From Hippopus hippopus (lineage: Eukaryota; Mollusca; Bivalvia; Cardiida; Cardiidae), in assembly GCA_946811185.2 (NCBI GenBank), contig OX328101.1, positions 18,956,122 through 19,020,121 on the forward strand: 64,000 nt of DNA, written 5' to 3'. The notes under the pieces were generated by a model that was not told where the DNA came from, searched no databases, and saw only the letters and a program-made list of their open reading frames with translations. Below are positions 51,840-63,562 of this stretch, piece after piece. Positions within the stretch are counted from its first letter, which is position 1, and each line of letters begins with the position of its first letter. The translations under genes were made by a program, and so were the position numbers.

Positions 51840-54800
51840 AGCTATTTTATAAGCATCAAATTCCTCTGATGAGATCCAGTTTTAGCATTTTAAAGTTGAA
51901 AAAATCTTGAAAACAAATGAAAGATATGATATGCTAAAACCTAAGAAAATCTCAAAGTTTTTAGCACCCATGTTATTTTTGTCCTCTTTTATCTCCATTT
52001 TGTACACAGGACCTAATCAGATTAGCCCTACATCAGTTTTGTATTTGAAAGTACAACAAGTATGAGAAAAGGACATATCTAGTATTTAATATTAGATTCA
52101 TTAAAATGCAATCACATGTGCTAAATTTCTGTCAATAGAATAAAATCAAATCTGTCAAATAGGAAAACAACACTCTCTTTAAGAATGGCTAATTTATCAG
52201 GGAGAATGTGACAGAGTGTGCTGTGCATTTTCTAGCTTGAGCTTTTTGTACCCTTTGGTAACTGGAGTTTGGGGTACACTAACAAGGATGGGGGTTCAGA
52301 TCTAAACTACATAATTTCATTAAAATATCAAGTTTTAATGACAGCCTATTAAAAGATATACTGTTTTCATGTGACATGCGCAAACAAGATTTTATAGATA
52401 GATCTACATGTTCACAGTTAAAAGCTCTTCAAACACTTTAAGAACCTTTCCTAAAATGTGCAAACATTTTTGGCAAAATCAATTCCAATGTTTGCTAAAA
52501 CAAGCAGGTAAGTGATATACCATGGAACTGGTCCAATTCCTGTAAAAAATCTATCAAATCGGCAGTGTGGGGCAATCAGTTTAAATGCAAAATTTTATTA
52601 TCACTTTGTAACCGGAAGAGCAAACCAACTAGCTATTGGTTGTACAATCGGTTTCTCCATTGAACTGAGAATGCCTTTTTGCTTTAAATACATTGACAAT
52701 TTGTCTACATGATATTAAGTTTAATATCATTTATTTTGATCTTTAAATTTTAATTTCCAAACCAGTTAAAAAAAATTCAGACATATTTCAAGCATTTGCA
52801 GACGACTCCCCCCCCCCTCCCCCCCACGCTTTAGATGTATATTTTCATTTCATAAAACAACAATTTTTCACTCATGACAAAATTTTAGATTCCACTTATT
52901 ATTTTATTCAGAGATTTGTGTAAATTCACTGTTTAAATTCATTATTAAAGATGAGAAGATAGTTTGAAGTCCCTCTGATCGGATGATGCCACGCTGATCA
53001 TGGTAGTGTCATGGGTTTTCACGTTTTTTTTGGCGATCAATTTTTCGTGTCAATTAATTTCTGGAGAAGTATTACCACATAATTTGACATCAGTTAGTCA
53101 TTTTGAATAGCAGGTAACTTTAAAATCTGTCACTTTACACTAGATCAGAGGATTAACACCGTTATTACGTTCTGGTAAATGACTCGCCAGCTTCATTAGA
53201 TCACGCGCGTGTCCTTCACATTTTATAATGATCGTGTTTAGCCCATATTTCTGCCGGATGCGCACAAGCTAGGTTATATGAAGCTCTTGACGATAATTTC
53301 ATGCGTCAGATTGACAATTAAGCAAATGTTTTTCAGCGTCAAAGACATGTCATTTCGAATTTCCAAGCGTCAAAACCCGGTCTCAGGGATCAAATAGGAA
53401 ACTTGCCGAGTTGTCGAGTTTTGACAAGACATCCATGGACAAAAATTTCTTTCTCATTTTTCCAGCCAATTTTCGTGTTTGTATCACTATATTGAATCCT
53501 AGAGTGTGATTAATATCAGTCACAAAACCAAGCGCTACAAACCAGTATTCACGACTCACGACCGAGCGAGCTTCGGTACCGAATGCAATCGATTCCGGGA
53601 TTTCTCAAGAGCTAATCGCAATCGGAAGCCAAAACCAACCGACTTTCGACTATAGTCAATCATTGGCCCACCACTACAAATCGGACTACAGTGTATGAAT
53701 AAAACTTTTCCCCCTTTTTCGGTTGCTTCGGCATTTGAGTAGCACATACTGTCAACTTCGAAAGATAGTTGCCGATCCCCAGCTCTGACATCCATTTGTT
53801 ATTGAAAAGAACAAAGATAATTTAAACTGAGCCATCTTTCGCTAGCAAATAATCAAATTGCAGCCAGTATTTGTCCCCTAAAACGAAGGGCTTTGTTAAT
53901 GCTTTATTTTGTTTTACAATCCTAGCGGCAAAAATGTTAAAGTCGGCAAACCGATCAAAACAATCAAAACACAGCCGCAACATTTTGGACACGAACAATA
54001 TATCATCATACAATAACCTTAGAACGTTCCGGTTCAGCATCTATATTTAGAATCGGGAAACCCTAAGCAAGAGTGAGTGACTGTAAACATTTCGGTACAA
54101 ATTATCCCCTAAATTACAAAATTCTTTGAATTTCATTGTTTTTAGGGTGAGTGCGTGTGACGGGAGACATTACTGACCGAGATCAGCCCCGGACAAAGCA
54201 AATGCAGAGGGGCAATAAATTTTATTGATACGGCATCTGGAAATCTATTGACTTGCAATAGATACGAGATAAAGGGGTACCCCCCCCCCCATACAAAATT
54301 TTCTCCTCGGATTTAAACGATTTGGAAAAATGACCTGGTCGGCCCCTGAAAATACGGAATTCCGTCACAATACGGAATACTTTTACCCCTGAATTTCTCT
54401 GTATCTACCGGATTACTTTACAAAAACGAAAAAAAAAAAAAAAAAAAATTTCACTTTAATGAATTTGTCACAGAAATTACCCTTATCATGTATATCTTCT
54501 TTGTTTTCTATCAGGAATAATATAATCAATTTTCTGTATTACCGATAAGTATGTTTTTGGTTAGGAAGATTGATAAACTTGCTATGGTTAAAAGGCAAAT
54601 GAATCATAAAGAAAGATACATACTCAACTAATTTTATTTCTATTGCCCTAGAGGTGAAACAATGTAGAACATAAAATTAACTTGTCTGGTTGTCCTGTTG
54701 TGCTAGTAGAGTACTTAAAGTTGGATGAAATCACTAACAGAAACACATGATTTTACCATGTTTTGTTATTGTTTATGTATGTTCTCTAACTGTACGACAC

Positions 54801-57640
54801 TCCTCTGTGGCTAAGACGAAGAAAAGCTTATATATATTTATACAGAGTTTAATGAAATTGAAATAAAAAGTTGTGAAAAACTCGATTTTTGCATGGGTTT
54901 TGTAAATAATTAACACTGTAGCAAAGAAATGTTACAGAAGTTGTTCCATTTAGATGCCTTTGATCAAAAACCCTAGTTTTTATGCAAACCAAACGGACTA
55001 TACATGTGAGTTTTGTAATGCAGCGGAAATTTATAAGCGGTCTTAAGGTAGGCCAACTGTAATGGGCAATATTTCAAAATGAAAAACAAATCATATTATC
55101 TTATTTGTTATTGTGTTAGTGTCTTAAATATGAAAAATCAGAAACATTGCCCAGTCAAAAGGAAAGTTATATGAATTTTTGAAACTCCACCCCCATTTCG
55201 GACTCCGCAACAAAATTGACACCACCCCTAAGGAATTAAAATGCAAATATTTTTTTCAAATTTATGGTGTTTTGTATCAAATTTGGTACTAAAAGACTCA
55301 GCACATAATGTTCTTTCAAGAATTATCTTGTAAAATCATAAAAATCAGAGATATATGACAAAACTAACACAAAGTGTAAACAGGATTTTCTTCATTTTTT
55401 CCATTTTCTGAGACAAACCCTCCAAGTTATTGTCAGAAATATCATACTTCAATGAATGGGGCATGGATAAACCATACTCAGTTTTTTTCTAAAACCCATT
55501 TTGGGACAACATATATGATTTTCATCATCTTTCACCGCACGTAACCGAAAATATTTGATTTTGAACATACACATCCCCATTTTGAGGTTTCCATAAAAAT
55601 ATACAAAAATGTTACCTAAAATCAATCATCTTCAATTTTTAAGTACAAAACACACCACTTACTATCTCTATGAACTATTTATTGATAAATTAATCTTAAT
55701 TAGTGCTTAGAGATTTAGATTTACAATTTCCAGCAGTTAAATGACAAGATTTTGTTCATTTTACTGCGGTACACAAGCACGTCGACCAAGAAAGATGCAT
55801 AATGAAATCGATCAGAAGAAATACAAAGTAAAATGTTTTTAAGACCTTTTAACAATAAAAATCTTCATGCATAATATCGATAACACTGCAGAAAGCTTTT
55901 AACAAGTCACCCATACAAGGCTGAGTTGATTTCCTAGCATACATGGTAGGCAAAAGTAAATATGGGCTGATAACTCTCAACTGAGACAAACATTTTTGCA
56001 TATAAATGACAGGCTGATAGTTCCTAGTCATAATAAGACACAGAGAAATCAAAAACTGACAAAGACAAGAAACTGGCCTTTAGATTAACAACAAGATGAA
56101 ACAATTATTTTTTTCACACCCAGTCAAGGTCACACTAGGAGGTCAAAATGTCAAGAGTCTCATCAAAACTGTTGTTCAACCATTTGAGAATTTTCAAATG
56201 ACTTTGCATAAATGTTCATAAAGAAAATATAGCTTGCAACCCTGGGGAATTGCTACTGTAGCTTAACCAATTATCACACAATAAGAATTTTTGGAAACAT
56301 AGTGGGAAGAGGAGAAAATGCAGGTGACAACATTTTCTACGTTTCCCACCATGTTTTCTTATATTTCAGACTCTGATCATTCAAGCCACATTTAATTTGT
56401 GGTCTGCAAAAGCTTTCAATTTGGACCAGTATAAAATTTTGCCATGTGGTAAAGAGTTAGTGGTCAAAGTCACAAAGCCATGTGTAAGAACCCTTTACCA
56501 AACAATCTGGTGTTTTAACAACCCTGAGAAAAAAGGCATTTGAAAATGAGGGAAGAGGAGAAAATGCTGTTATCAAATTTCTGATGATCAAAATTTCCTC
56601 CTTTTCCTAAATACCACCATACCAACAACAAATTTTCTACGAGCCAAATTTGTCAGTGATTCAATTGCCTCTCCAGATTGCTCTTCCTGGTTCCATATTC
56701 TTTAGATTTGTATCACTAGTTGGCTTCAAAAAGCAGCCAGGAAGTTGTTAACTCTGTTAGGTCCAAACAGGCTATCAACCATGACTGTAAAAAAAAATGT
56801 TTTATAGGAATACAGTTCACTGCTTTACCATGTATTAAAATTACCTACTGTACAGTGAAAAATTTGAAATTTCACAGTCTCTGGTCAAAAAGACAATGAA
56901 AATAACAAATTATATAGGATCCACCAGTCTGCCCAGAAATTCTGTAATTGTAGTAATGTTGCTTACACTTGTAAAAATATTGTTGGCCAACAGAGAGGTT
57001 GCTTTTTACAAGCAATTTCTGCTTTTCCCCCAACATTTTCTGTGTTTTTTATTCCACCCAAATTCCAAATTTTTCATAGAATAAGTTTTGTCGCCATTTT
57101 TAACTTTAGCTGGCAGACCTTTGAATTGGTATGTTGAAGAAAATTTTAAAATTCATATAAAATTTTTACAGTCACAAACAAGAAGTAGATGGAATTCTGA
57201 GGAATATTTGCAATTTACAAGGGCCTGATTTAGCTTTTAGAATTTAAACCCATGAACACTGCCCAATATGTTTTGGAGACTAGGGTCATTGTGTATTACA
57301 CAGTTTAATACATTGGAGTACTGTAGTACAGATAACTGTATCCCATTGCTATTTCAGTTTTTCACCGATTGCCTCCTGGACCATGCCAAGCACAAAACAA
57401 TGTCCAAATGTGAAAGGAAGCACCCTAGAAGTCTTCTGATTGAGACTATACATAGGAGGAGGGGCTTCAAGGAAGGGCTTACATTGTACTTTATTATATA
57501 CATTTAGATCTACATACATGTACTGTATCTATCCATTCAGAAATATTTTTTATTGCAGAAAAAAGTGAGTCAGACACATGTATATGGTACTTTAACCAAA
57601 CAACTCAGGTATAACAAATTTTTTCAAAGATAAATAGAAA
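51840..57640. other. Long gene-poor AT-rich stretch
   Basis: No frame above about 80 codons and no domain. It holds poly-C tracts at about 52809-52827 and 54280-54290, a 21-A run near 54429, two M2 copies at 56258-56620, and AATTTCCAGGGGTAAAAGT (51697) whose near complement is at 54383 (ACTTTTACCCCTGAATTTC), a possible pair of element ends 2.7 kb apart. Confidence 0.45.
56258..56620. repeat. Two MITE M2 copies
   Basis: First copy 56258-56460 (GGAGAAAATGCAGGTGACAA; right end GTGGTAAAGAGTTAG); second 56490-56620 (CCTTTACCAAACAATCTGG start, GAGAAAATGCTGTTATCAAA). Both decayed. Confidence 0.6.
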
Positions 57641-57656
57641 ATATGACAGGTCTTAC

Positions 57657-58060
57657 CTGAACTTAGTTTAGTACTAGCAACAAAATATGGCATCCCTCTT
57701 GATTTGGCGTGGTGGGTCCCTCCGCAGGCCACATTATTTATCAAATGACAAAATCCAGATTTCACATATAAATATCAACCGAGTCCTTTCTATATTTCTC
57801 CCAACAACGCTGTCGTAAGTGAAGGAAACAGGCCCAAGAAGGCAAAATTGGCACTCTCTCAAGTTTTTCGAAAGAACATCGAATTCAACCGACGTCGGCC
57901 AACCTTCCAGCTATCACTTGTCGTGTCAACTTCAACATGAACACAAGCCTCAGGCAAAGGATCCACAAGCATAGTTATGGCAGTCAAAATTGATCTTGGG
58001 GCAAGACTGGGCAGCCTTTCTTTCTGTTATGCTAGAATTGGCCTTTAGCGTCGCGAAATT
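57657..58060 (-). other. Possible 5' exon with splice donor
   Basis: On the minus strand the sequence ends AAGTTCAG followed by GTAAGA, a strong donor. An ATG at 57693 gives 12 codons (MPYFVASTKLSS) to the junction. The upstream 350 bases are richer in CpG than the surroundings. No second exon was found, so this is only a candidate host or element first exon. Confidence 0.25.
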
Positions 58061-58474
58061 GCATGACAACTACACCGGAAGTTTTCGAAAAAAATCGTAT
58101 TTTTTTGTTTTTATTTTTTATCGGTCACATTAATCGACGAAACAACTATAAAAATATTATATCCTTCATAAAGTATCATCGTATATTAAAAAAAGGTGAA
58201 AGATGGTTTAATCATGCCGTGTCCGGCAGTTTACGAGAATGCCCTACTGTTCTCCGCAGCTTACCGAGGCAATCCGATTGTTGTACATAGTATACCGACA
58301 TTGACCGATGTTTCACGATCCCATTACAGCTGGCCAACCTTAAAGCTAAAAGTCAACATTAACAGTGTACTTTCCTTAAAAGAACTAACTAAACCAAGTT
58401 CTTGCTGGATTGTTCGACGCTCTGTAATTCGATGGTTTTTCTTGTTTGATTAGAATTATTAGATTCGAATGAAA

Positions 58475-58700
58475 TGAGCCAAGGTGAAGGAGAAAGGGGT
58501 TTGATGCATCTGCAAAAGGTATCGAACTCGGTCAGCCTGCGGAGGCTGTTCTGGGTCGAAACTTTTTTCTATTGGTCTATGTTTTCTGCATTTTAAAGAG
58601 CAGTCTACTTCATGAATCAGTTGATTGTTTGACAAAATGGACCTTGTAGATCTATGATGATTTGCTTCGAATAATGCATGACGTTAAACAGATTTCCACC
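58475..58700 (+). repeat. MITE M1 copy
   Basis: ATGAGCCAAGGTGAAGGAGA, TTTGATGCATCTGCAAAAGG, CGGTCAGCCTGCGGAGGCTG, then TTTGCTTCGAATAATGCATGA. Diverged. Confidence 0.62.
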
Positions 58701-59324
58701 CCCATATGGACGTGCAGTCTCTTGGATCTACAGTATCCGACTGTTTAGATAAGCCAATCAGACAAAAAATCTTACTGAGTTTCGGTTGATTTGTATTCCA
58801 GCCTTCGTACGAAATCAAGCGCTGAACGAGTTAAAGCCAAGCGCGACTGTATTTATATCCAGAAAGGTAAAGAGGAAGTTCCTACAGTCAAGAAATTTCA
58901 TCCTGTACTAGTGTTTTCGATTTTTTATATGTCTGACAAAATATCCTTAAAATTGCTATATCTTGTTAATTACTGTGTGAAAATATCCGTTTCACATTTC
59001 TTGGACTTAGAGTTGAATTCACGATGCCCTGAGGGAGATAAAGGCTTATGAATTTAAATATCTAAGAGAACAATGTTATTTTTATTTAATTTAAAAAGGT
59101 CAAGTACCTAAGGAATATAATGCCTGTCAAACAAATGGACTGACACATGACATTTTGAAACAGAAACTGAATTTAAACTCCCATGCTGACTAAACAATTG
59201 CAAAGAAAACAAGAAACTTTATGGGATTAAGACAGAATGTCTGTGGAAGATGTAACCATTCCTCGCTTATTTTTGTAAACGTGCACAGCACGCCATGCAC
59301 TAATACAGTATTAGTTGTACAATC

Positions 59325-59700
59325 AGTTGGCAGGGGACTTTGAAACTTGTTCACGGCTGTTGGAATCATGTCGCCACCTCGCCTTCGGCTCGGGGCAACA
59401 TGATTCACCACAGCGTTCGGCTCGGGGCAACATGATTCGCCACAGCCGTGAACAAGTTGCCAAGTCCCCTGGCATCTGACCGACCAACGAATTTATTTTA
59501 CTGCAAAGTTTTACCATTTTACCATTCCAACGTTTATTCGTTCCAACGTTTATTCAGCGAAATTTCTCTGTTTTATGGTCTCACGCATTGGTAAAATTTC
59601 CCTTCTGAGTGCGCCAATTCAATGAAAACTGACGTCACTGAAACCTTTGTAAAACGTGCAGTTTGGTGTATGAACTTGATGATGTCACTGCGATAGACAA
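59325..59700 (+). repeat. Dispersed repeat G, copy 3, hairpin with tandem duplication
   Basis: Hairpin GGCAGGGGACTTTGAAACTTG ... CAAGTTGCCAAGTCCCCTGG. Inside, a ~33-base unit (TTCGGCTCGGGGCAACATGA) is tandemly doubled at about 59384-59449. The rest runs to GATAGACAATTGATG. Confidence 0.66.
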
Positions 59701-59710
59701 TTGATGTATT

Positions 59711-60421
59711 TTATTTAAGAAATGAAGAGATTTTTTTTTTTGTTTTCATGGAGGTATGAAAAAAGACCCTAATCACACTGTATGAAACCGCGAAGTTTCA
59801 CACAGTGTGATTAGGTTTTTTTTTCATACCTCCATGAAAACAAAATAAATTTTCTTCATTCCTTATAATTTAATATCACAGACAACAAATATGCACTTAA
59901 ATTTTACTCTAACTGCTTTTTTTGTAAATCCAACATTGCGTATTTATTTAATGTCGATTTCATTGATAATTTATAGCGCGGTAAATCTGCTTGTTCATGA
60001 CGTAATAATGACGTAATTCATGACGTCATTATAGTATTGAACATTGGCAGATTTAGTAGATTTATTATTAGAAGTTCAATAGGCTAGAAGTAAGTTGAAA
60101 ATAAGTTTGTTAGGACCCAGCAAAGTGACAGTGAGTTTAAGCTCTCTCTTTGAATTTACTGTTGGATATTTTTTTCAGTGTTCAGAGAAAATAGATTAAG
60201 CTAGCAATTTGAAATTCGGACTGGATATAAAATCAGACAAAAAAACATTATGGAATCTCGTATACATGTTTGTTCACATTAGTTTGACTGCAAAAGTAGT
60301 TCCGGCACTGCTTAATTTTTTTTTTTTTTTTTCATGGAGCTGTGAAAAGATTTTTTCAGCCAATCAGAACTCGCCAATGCTCATGAAAAAAAAGAAGAAA
60401 AAACTAATATTGAATTATTTA
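59711..60421 (+). repeat. Dispersed repeat F, copy 3
   Basis: Most complete copy. The 5' hairpin 59717-59870 has arms of about 70 bases around AAACCGCGAAGTTT (CATGGAGGTATGAAAAAAGA / CATACCTCCATGAAAACAAA). Then it has the same body and end as copy 2. Confidence 0.75.
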
Positions 60422-60539
60422 AACATGGATTTAAACAACTTCAAGGTAGGTAACTATGAATTTTAATGATTTGTTGGCAAAAGTAAACGACCATTACTTG
60501 TCCAAACGACCATTAGGTTATTATTCTTTTAATGTTACA

Positions 60540-60785
60540 AAGTATGAGTTTCTACACTTCACAGTTTGCTTACCTGACGAATGTATGGCTCGGACAAAAA
60601 CAAATAATAATAATCCAGTCTTTCCGATGTTATGACAACCATCAAGGAAAACTAGTAATAATATGGTGCAGGTTACTGAGTAAATTTGTCTTGTGGGCGG
60701 CTCGTATCGATCGACGTCGCCCTTTTGGATGTTTTATTGAAAGTGTAGTTATGTATCCCGGCACAACCAGTTTTCGGCGGTTTAA
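60540..60785 (-). repeat. Dispersed repeat E, copy 3, distal half
   Basis: Reverse orientation: CTTGTGGGCGGCTCGTATCG and CGATGTTATGACAACCATCA match the complement of 4621-4840. The other half lies at 63347-63475, beyond the pogo-like element. Confidence 0.68.
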
Positions 60786-61139
60786 CGATTCGTCATAACG
60801 GAATTCAATGTAAACAAAATATTTAAATCATTTTTATATCAAAATCAACTAAGTAACTCCTGAACTGACGATAAAATTCAGACAGAGTTCACTGACCTTA
60901 TTTTTCTGTTTATTTATTCTCTCCGGAAGGCCCGGTGATCACTTCCTCCAAGGGAAATCACTGTTACCAGTTTTCGGCGGTTTTACAAATTCTATACTGT
61001 ACAAAAAAGTTTAAGGCACATGAAAATGTTGATTCAATAAACTGTAACAGTAAATATTTTTCAACTACTTGAAACTGTCATAGACTGTTTTAACGGTTTA
61101 CAAGCATATTTACAAGTCTTTAACTGTGTCAGTCCTTTT

Positions 61140-63221
61140 TTATGCTTCACAATTCGGGCAAAGGAAAGAATCACCTCTCCTCAAAACCCTCACTTTGGAG
61201 CAAAACCCAAGGTGAACCCAGCCCAGGCATGTGTCACACTGGCCCCATTTAACTATTATTATATCAGGTCTTTTAAATGAATCAGGAGAAAATCTTTTAC
61301 AGATAATGCATTTGCTTGATTCATCCACATCTGACTCATCTTCAGAGCTAGAAAAGTCCTCACTGAATTCAACCCTAGGCTTCTTTGATTTAGTCCCTGA
61401 TGTTGAGGGTTTAGGTGCAAATGTTTTGCTCTTCTTTCCTTTATTTTGGCACTCATCGATTGGTTTTTCTGTCTGTTTATTCTTCTTCTTATGTTTGTTC
61501 TCATGATCAATAATTTTTTTGAGTATTTCATCTTCAGTTATACATTTCCCCCCTACTATCTTGCTCATTGTGTTTCTTATTTTGTGTCTTTAAACATTTT
61601 CAAGAACTTTCCCTCCTCTCTTTAACAAGAATGATTCAGCACAATCAAGAGAAACTGTCTCTTTATCAAATGATGTAGCTGGTGCAACTTGTGAAACTTC
61701 CTCTTTATTAAATGATGTAGCTGGTGCAACTTGGCTATCACTAATAGCTGTCTTATCAAGAGGTAAAATTCCACTTTTGCAAAAGGCTTTTTTGATATTA
61801 GCTGGTGTTAATGTGTTGTCATAGACTTTACATGCCAAGCTGCAGATATTGTAACGGTTGACTACTCCTGAATCACGGGTGTGTTTGTGACATGCTGAGT
61901 TGTATGAATTCTGGAATGGACCAAATGCACAGACATCCAATGGTTGAAGAAGATGAGAGCAATGTGGTGGAAGCACAAATAAGTGGATATGTTGAGATTT
62001 TGCCCACTGGATAAGAGGAACTGTGATATGACTCTTATGACCATCATATAACACTAGGATGTCTCCATCATCTCTTGAAGGTAAATATTTGGTCAAATGT
62101 GTTTTAATGTACCTCTCAAAAACATCACTATTTGACCAAACAGATTCAGTTACACAACCATCAGCACCTGCACTAGCACCTTCTAACAATTTATTTGAAA
62201 ATCCTATCCCAGGGAAAACAAAGAAAGGGGGTATCACATTGCCAACACCGTTAGCACAGCCAATTAAAGTTGTTGTTTTTCTTCTTCCAGATGTCACTGC
62301 TTGTGATTTTGAAAATTTACCACCAATGACTTTAGGGGGCTTATGTTCAGTGCTCATGCCTTTCTCATCAATGTTGTACACTCTTTGTGGTTTATCACAC
62401 AAGTTGTATTTTGTCAAAATGTGTTCAAGTTCATTAAAGTAACTATCAATGGCACTTCTGGTTGCTGATCTAGCCCTAGCAACATCTAATGAACGTGGCT
62501 TTTTGACTGAGTTCTGGCCATCTACTTAAAAAAGTAAATAGCCACTTTTCAGTTAGTGGGTGTTCCTTGTCCCTAAGTCCCAACTGTATAGCGTAGTCTG
62601 TTGCAAGATTGATTGTCTCCTGGCGGCTATATCCATAACCAACCTCATCCATAGTTTTCAGGTGTCCTGCTAGGAGAGCCTCCTGCTCTTGGGAAAGGAG
62701 AGGTGGTGGTCCAGATTTGACAGTTTCCACATCAACTTTACCAAATAATCGATCCTGCAAAGTGGAACGTGGCACACCAAAGACTCTTGTTGCTTTACAT
62801 GTAGACATTTTGTCATTTTTGACAGCAAAATAGGCTTGTGTGAGTTGATCCTGATCATATTTCCTATAACCACCCCTTTCAGAGTCAGTGCACTGCAAAA
62901 AAGAAGAAAACAATGTGAGGATATCAAAGGCATTATATTCAACCAAAATTCAATTAGTAAACAATTAAGAAAATGGCTGTAAGAACCCTAACTTTTTTGA
63001 CACCTAATTTTATTTTGCACAGTATACTATGGAAATTTTCTGTGGGGACGCTGCTTGCATAATAAAATACTCTTGCCGTAAAACAACTTAAAACTGTAAA
63101 CAATTTGGTATTTTGCGAAAAATATTGATTTAATCAATGAGAAATTTTGGAAGTAGTAAATATATATAAAATTGCGTAGGTATACATATTTTGCATCGGT
63201 ACTTACGATTCTTATCTCCAT
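61140..63221 (-). pseudogene. pogo-like transposase, spliced; one frameshift, one stop
   Basis: Exon 1 (63207-63221, ATG...ATC) ends at a perfect GTAAGT donor. Exon 2 starts at 62892 behind TTTTTTGCAG in matching phase 0, so the intron is 62893-63206. Domains: Psq-type HTH (YRKYDQDQLTQAYFAVKND), CENP-B-type HTH to about 62520, DDE core with Asp in YNIDEKG, Asp in VLYDGHKSHI and Asp in LLQPLDVCAFGP, and a C-terminal PHD-like zinc finger (CIIC...CDTC...WVHLGFC...CPNC). A frameshift lies near 62470-62485. A TAA at 61590-61592 separates the core from the zinc finger in the same frame. Confidence 0.82.
62893..63206 (-). other. Intron of the pogo-like transposase gene
   Basis: On the minus strand it begins GTAAGT directly after the fifth codon and ends in a pyrimidine-rich tract plus TTGCAG. 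The phase matches the downstream Psq domain frame. A 313-base spliceosomal intron in a transposase is unremarkable for pogo relatives but fixes the true N-terminus. Confidence 0.65.
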
Positions 63222-63346
63222 TTTCACTTTAATGAATTCCGCTGACGTTTCTCTTGTGTTTGTAAACAAACGCGCACGTGTTGACCCGGTAGTGACGTAA
63301 TTCAACAGCGAAATCAAACTAATTCCAGGGCCGCCGAAAACTGGTA

Positions 63347-63475
63347 GGTGCCGAAAACATGTCGGCCGGGGATATACGGGGATCCCAAAAGGGAAACTGC
63401 TTTTACGGGGATTTATATGTTCGGGGCATATTATCCAATCAAATCGCGAGAAATTTCTTTGCAGCATAATATACT
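63347..63475 (-). repeat. Dispersed repeat E, copy 3, proximal half
   Basis: Reverse orientation: GGATCCCAAAAGGGAAACTG, GGGGCATATTATCCAATCAA and ATCGCGAGAAATTTCTTTG match the complement of 4478-4590. Confidence 0.7.
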
Positions 63476-63562
63476 CAGTTCCATAAATAAGTGTGCACTT
63501 AATTTTCTTTTATTTCTCGTCGCATCTTTTACTGAAGACCAACAAATTTGGTATCATACTTT

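Larger units (their letters stand above)
60967..63344 (-). mobile_element. pogo-like transposon
   Basis: The TIRs begin CCAGTTTTCGGCGG on the left and end CCGCCGAAAACTGG on the right, with TA on both sides (60965-60966, 63345-63346). Length is 2,378 bp. It encodes a DDE transposase with a PHD-like C-terminus and a 5' intron. It interrupts a dispersed repeat whose two halves flank it (60540-60785 and 63347-63475). A second, similar terminus at about 60768 hints at nesting. Confidence 0.82.

Noticed and set aside
53556..54040. Two adjacent minus-strand frames (79 and 72 codons) as a split host gene
   Set aside because: No domain, no splice signals joining them, and no similarity between frames and known motifs.
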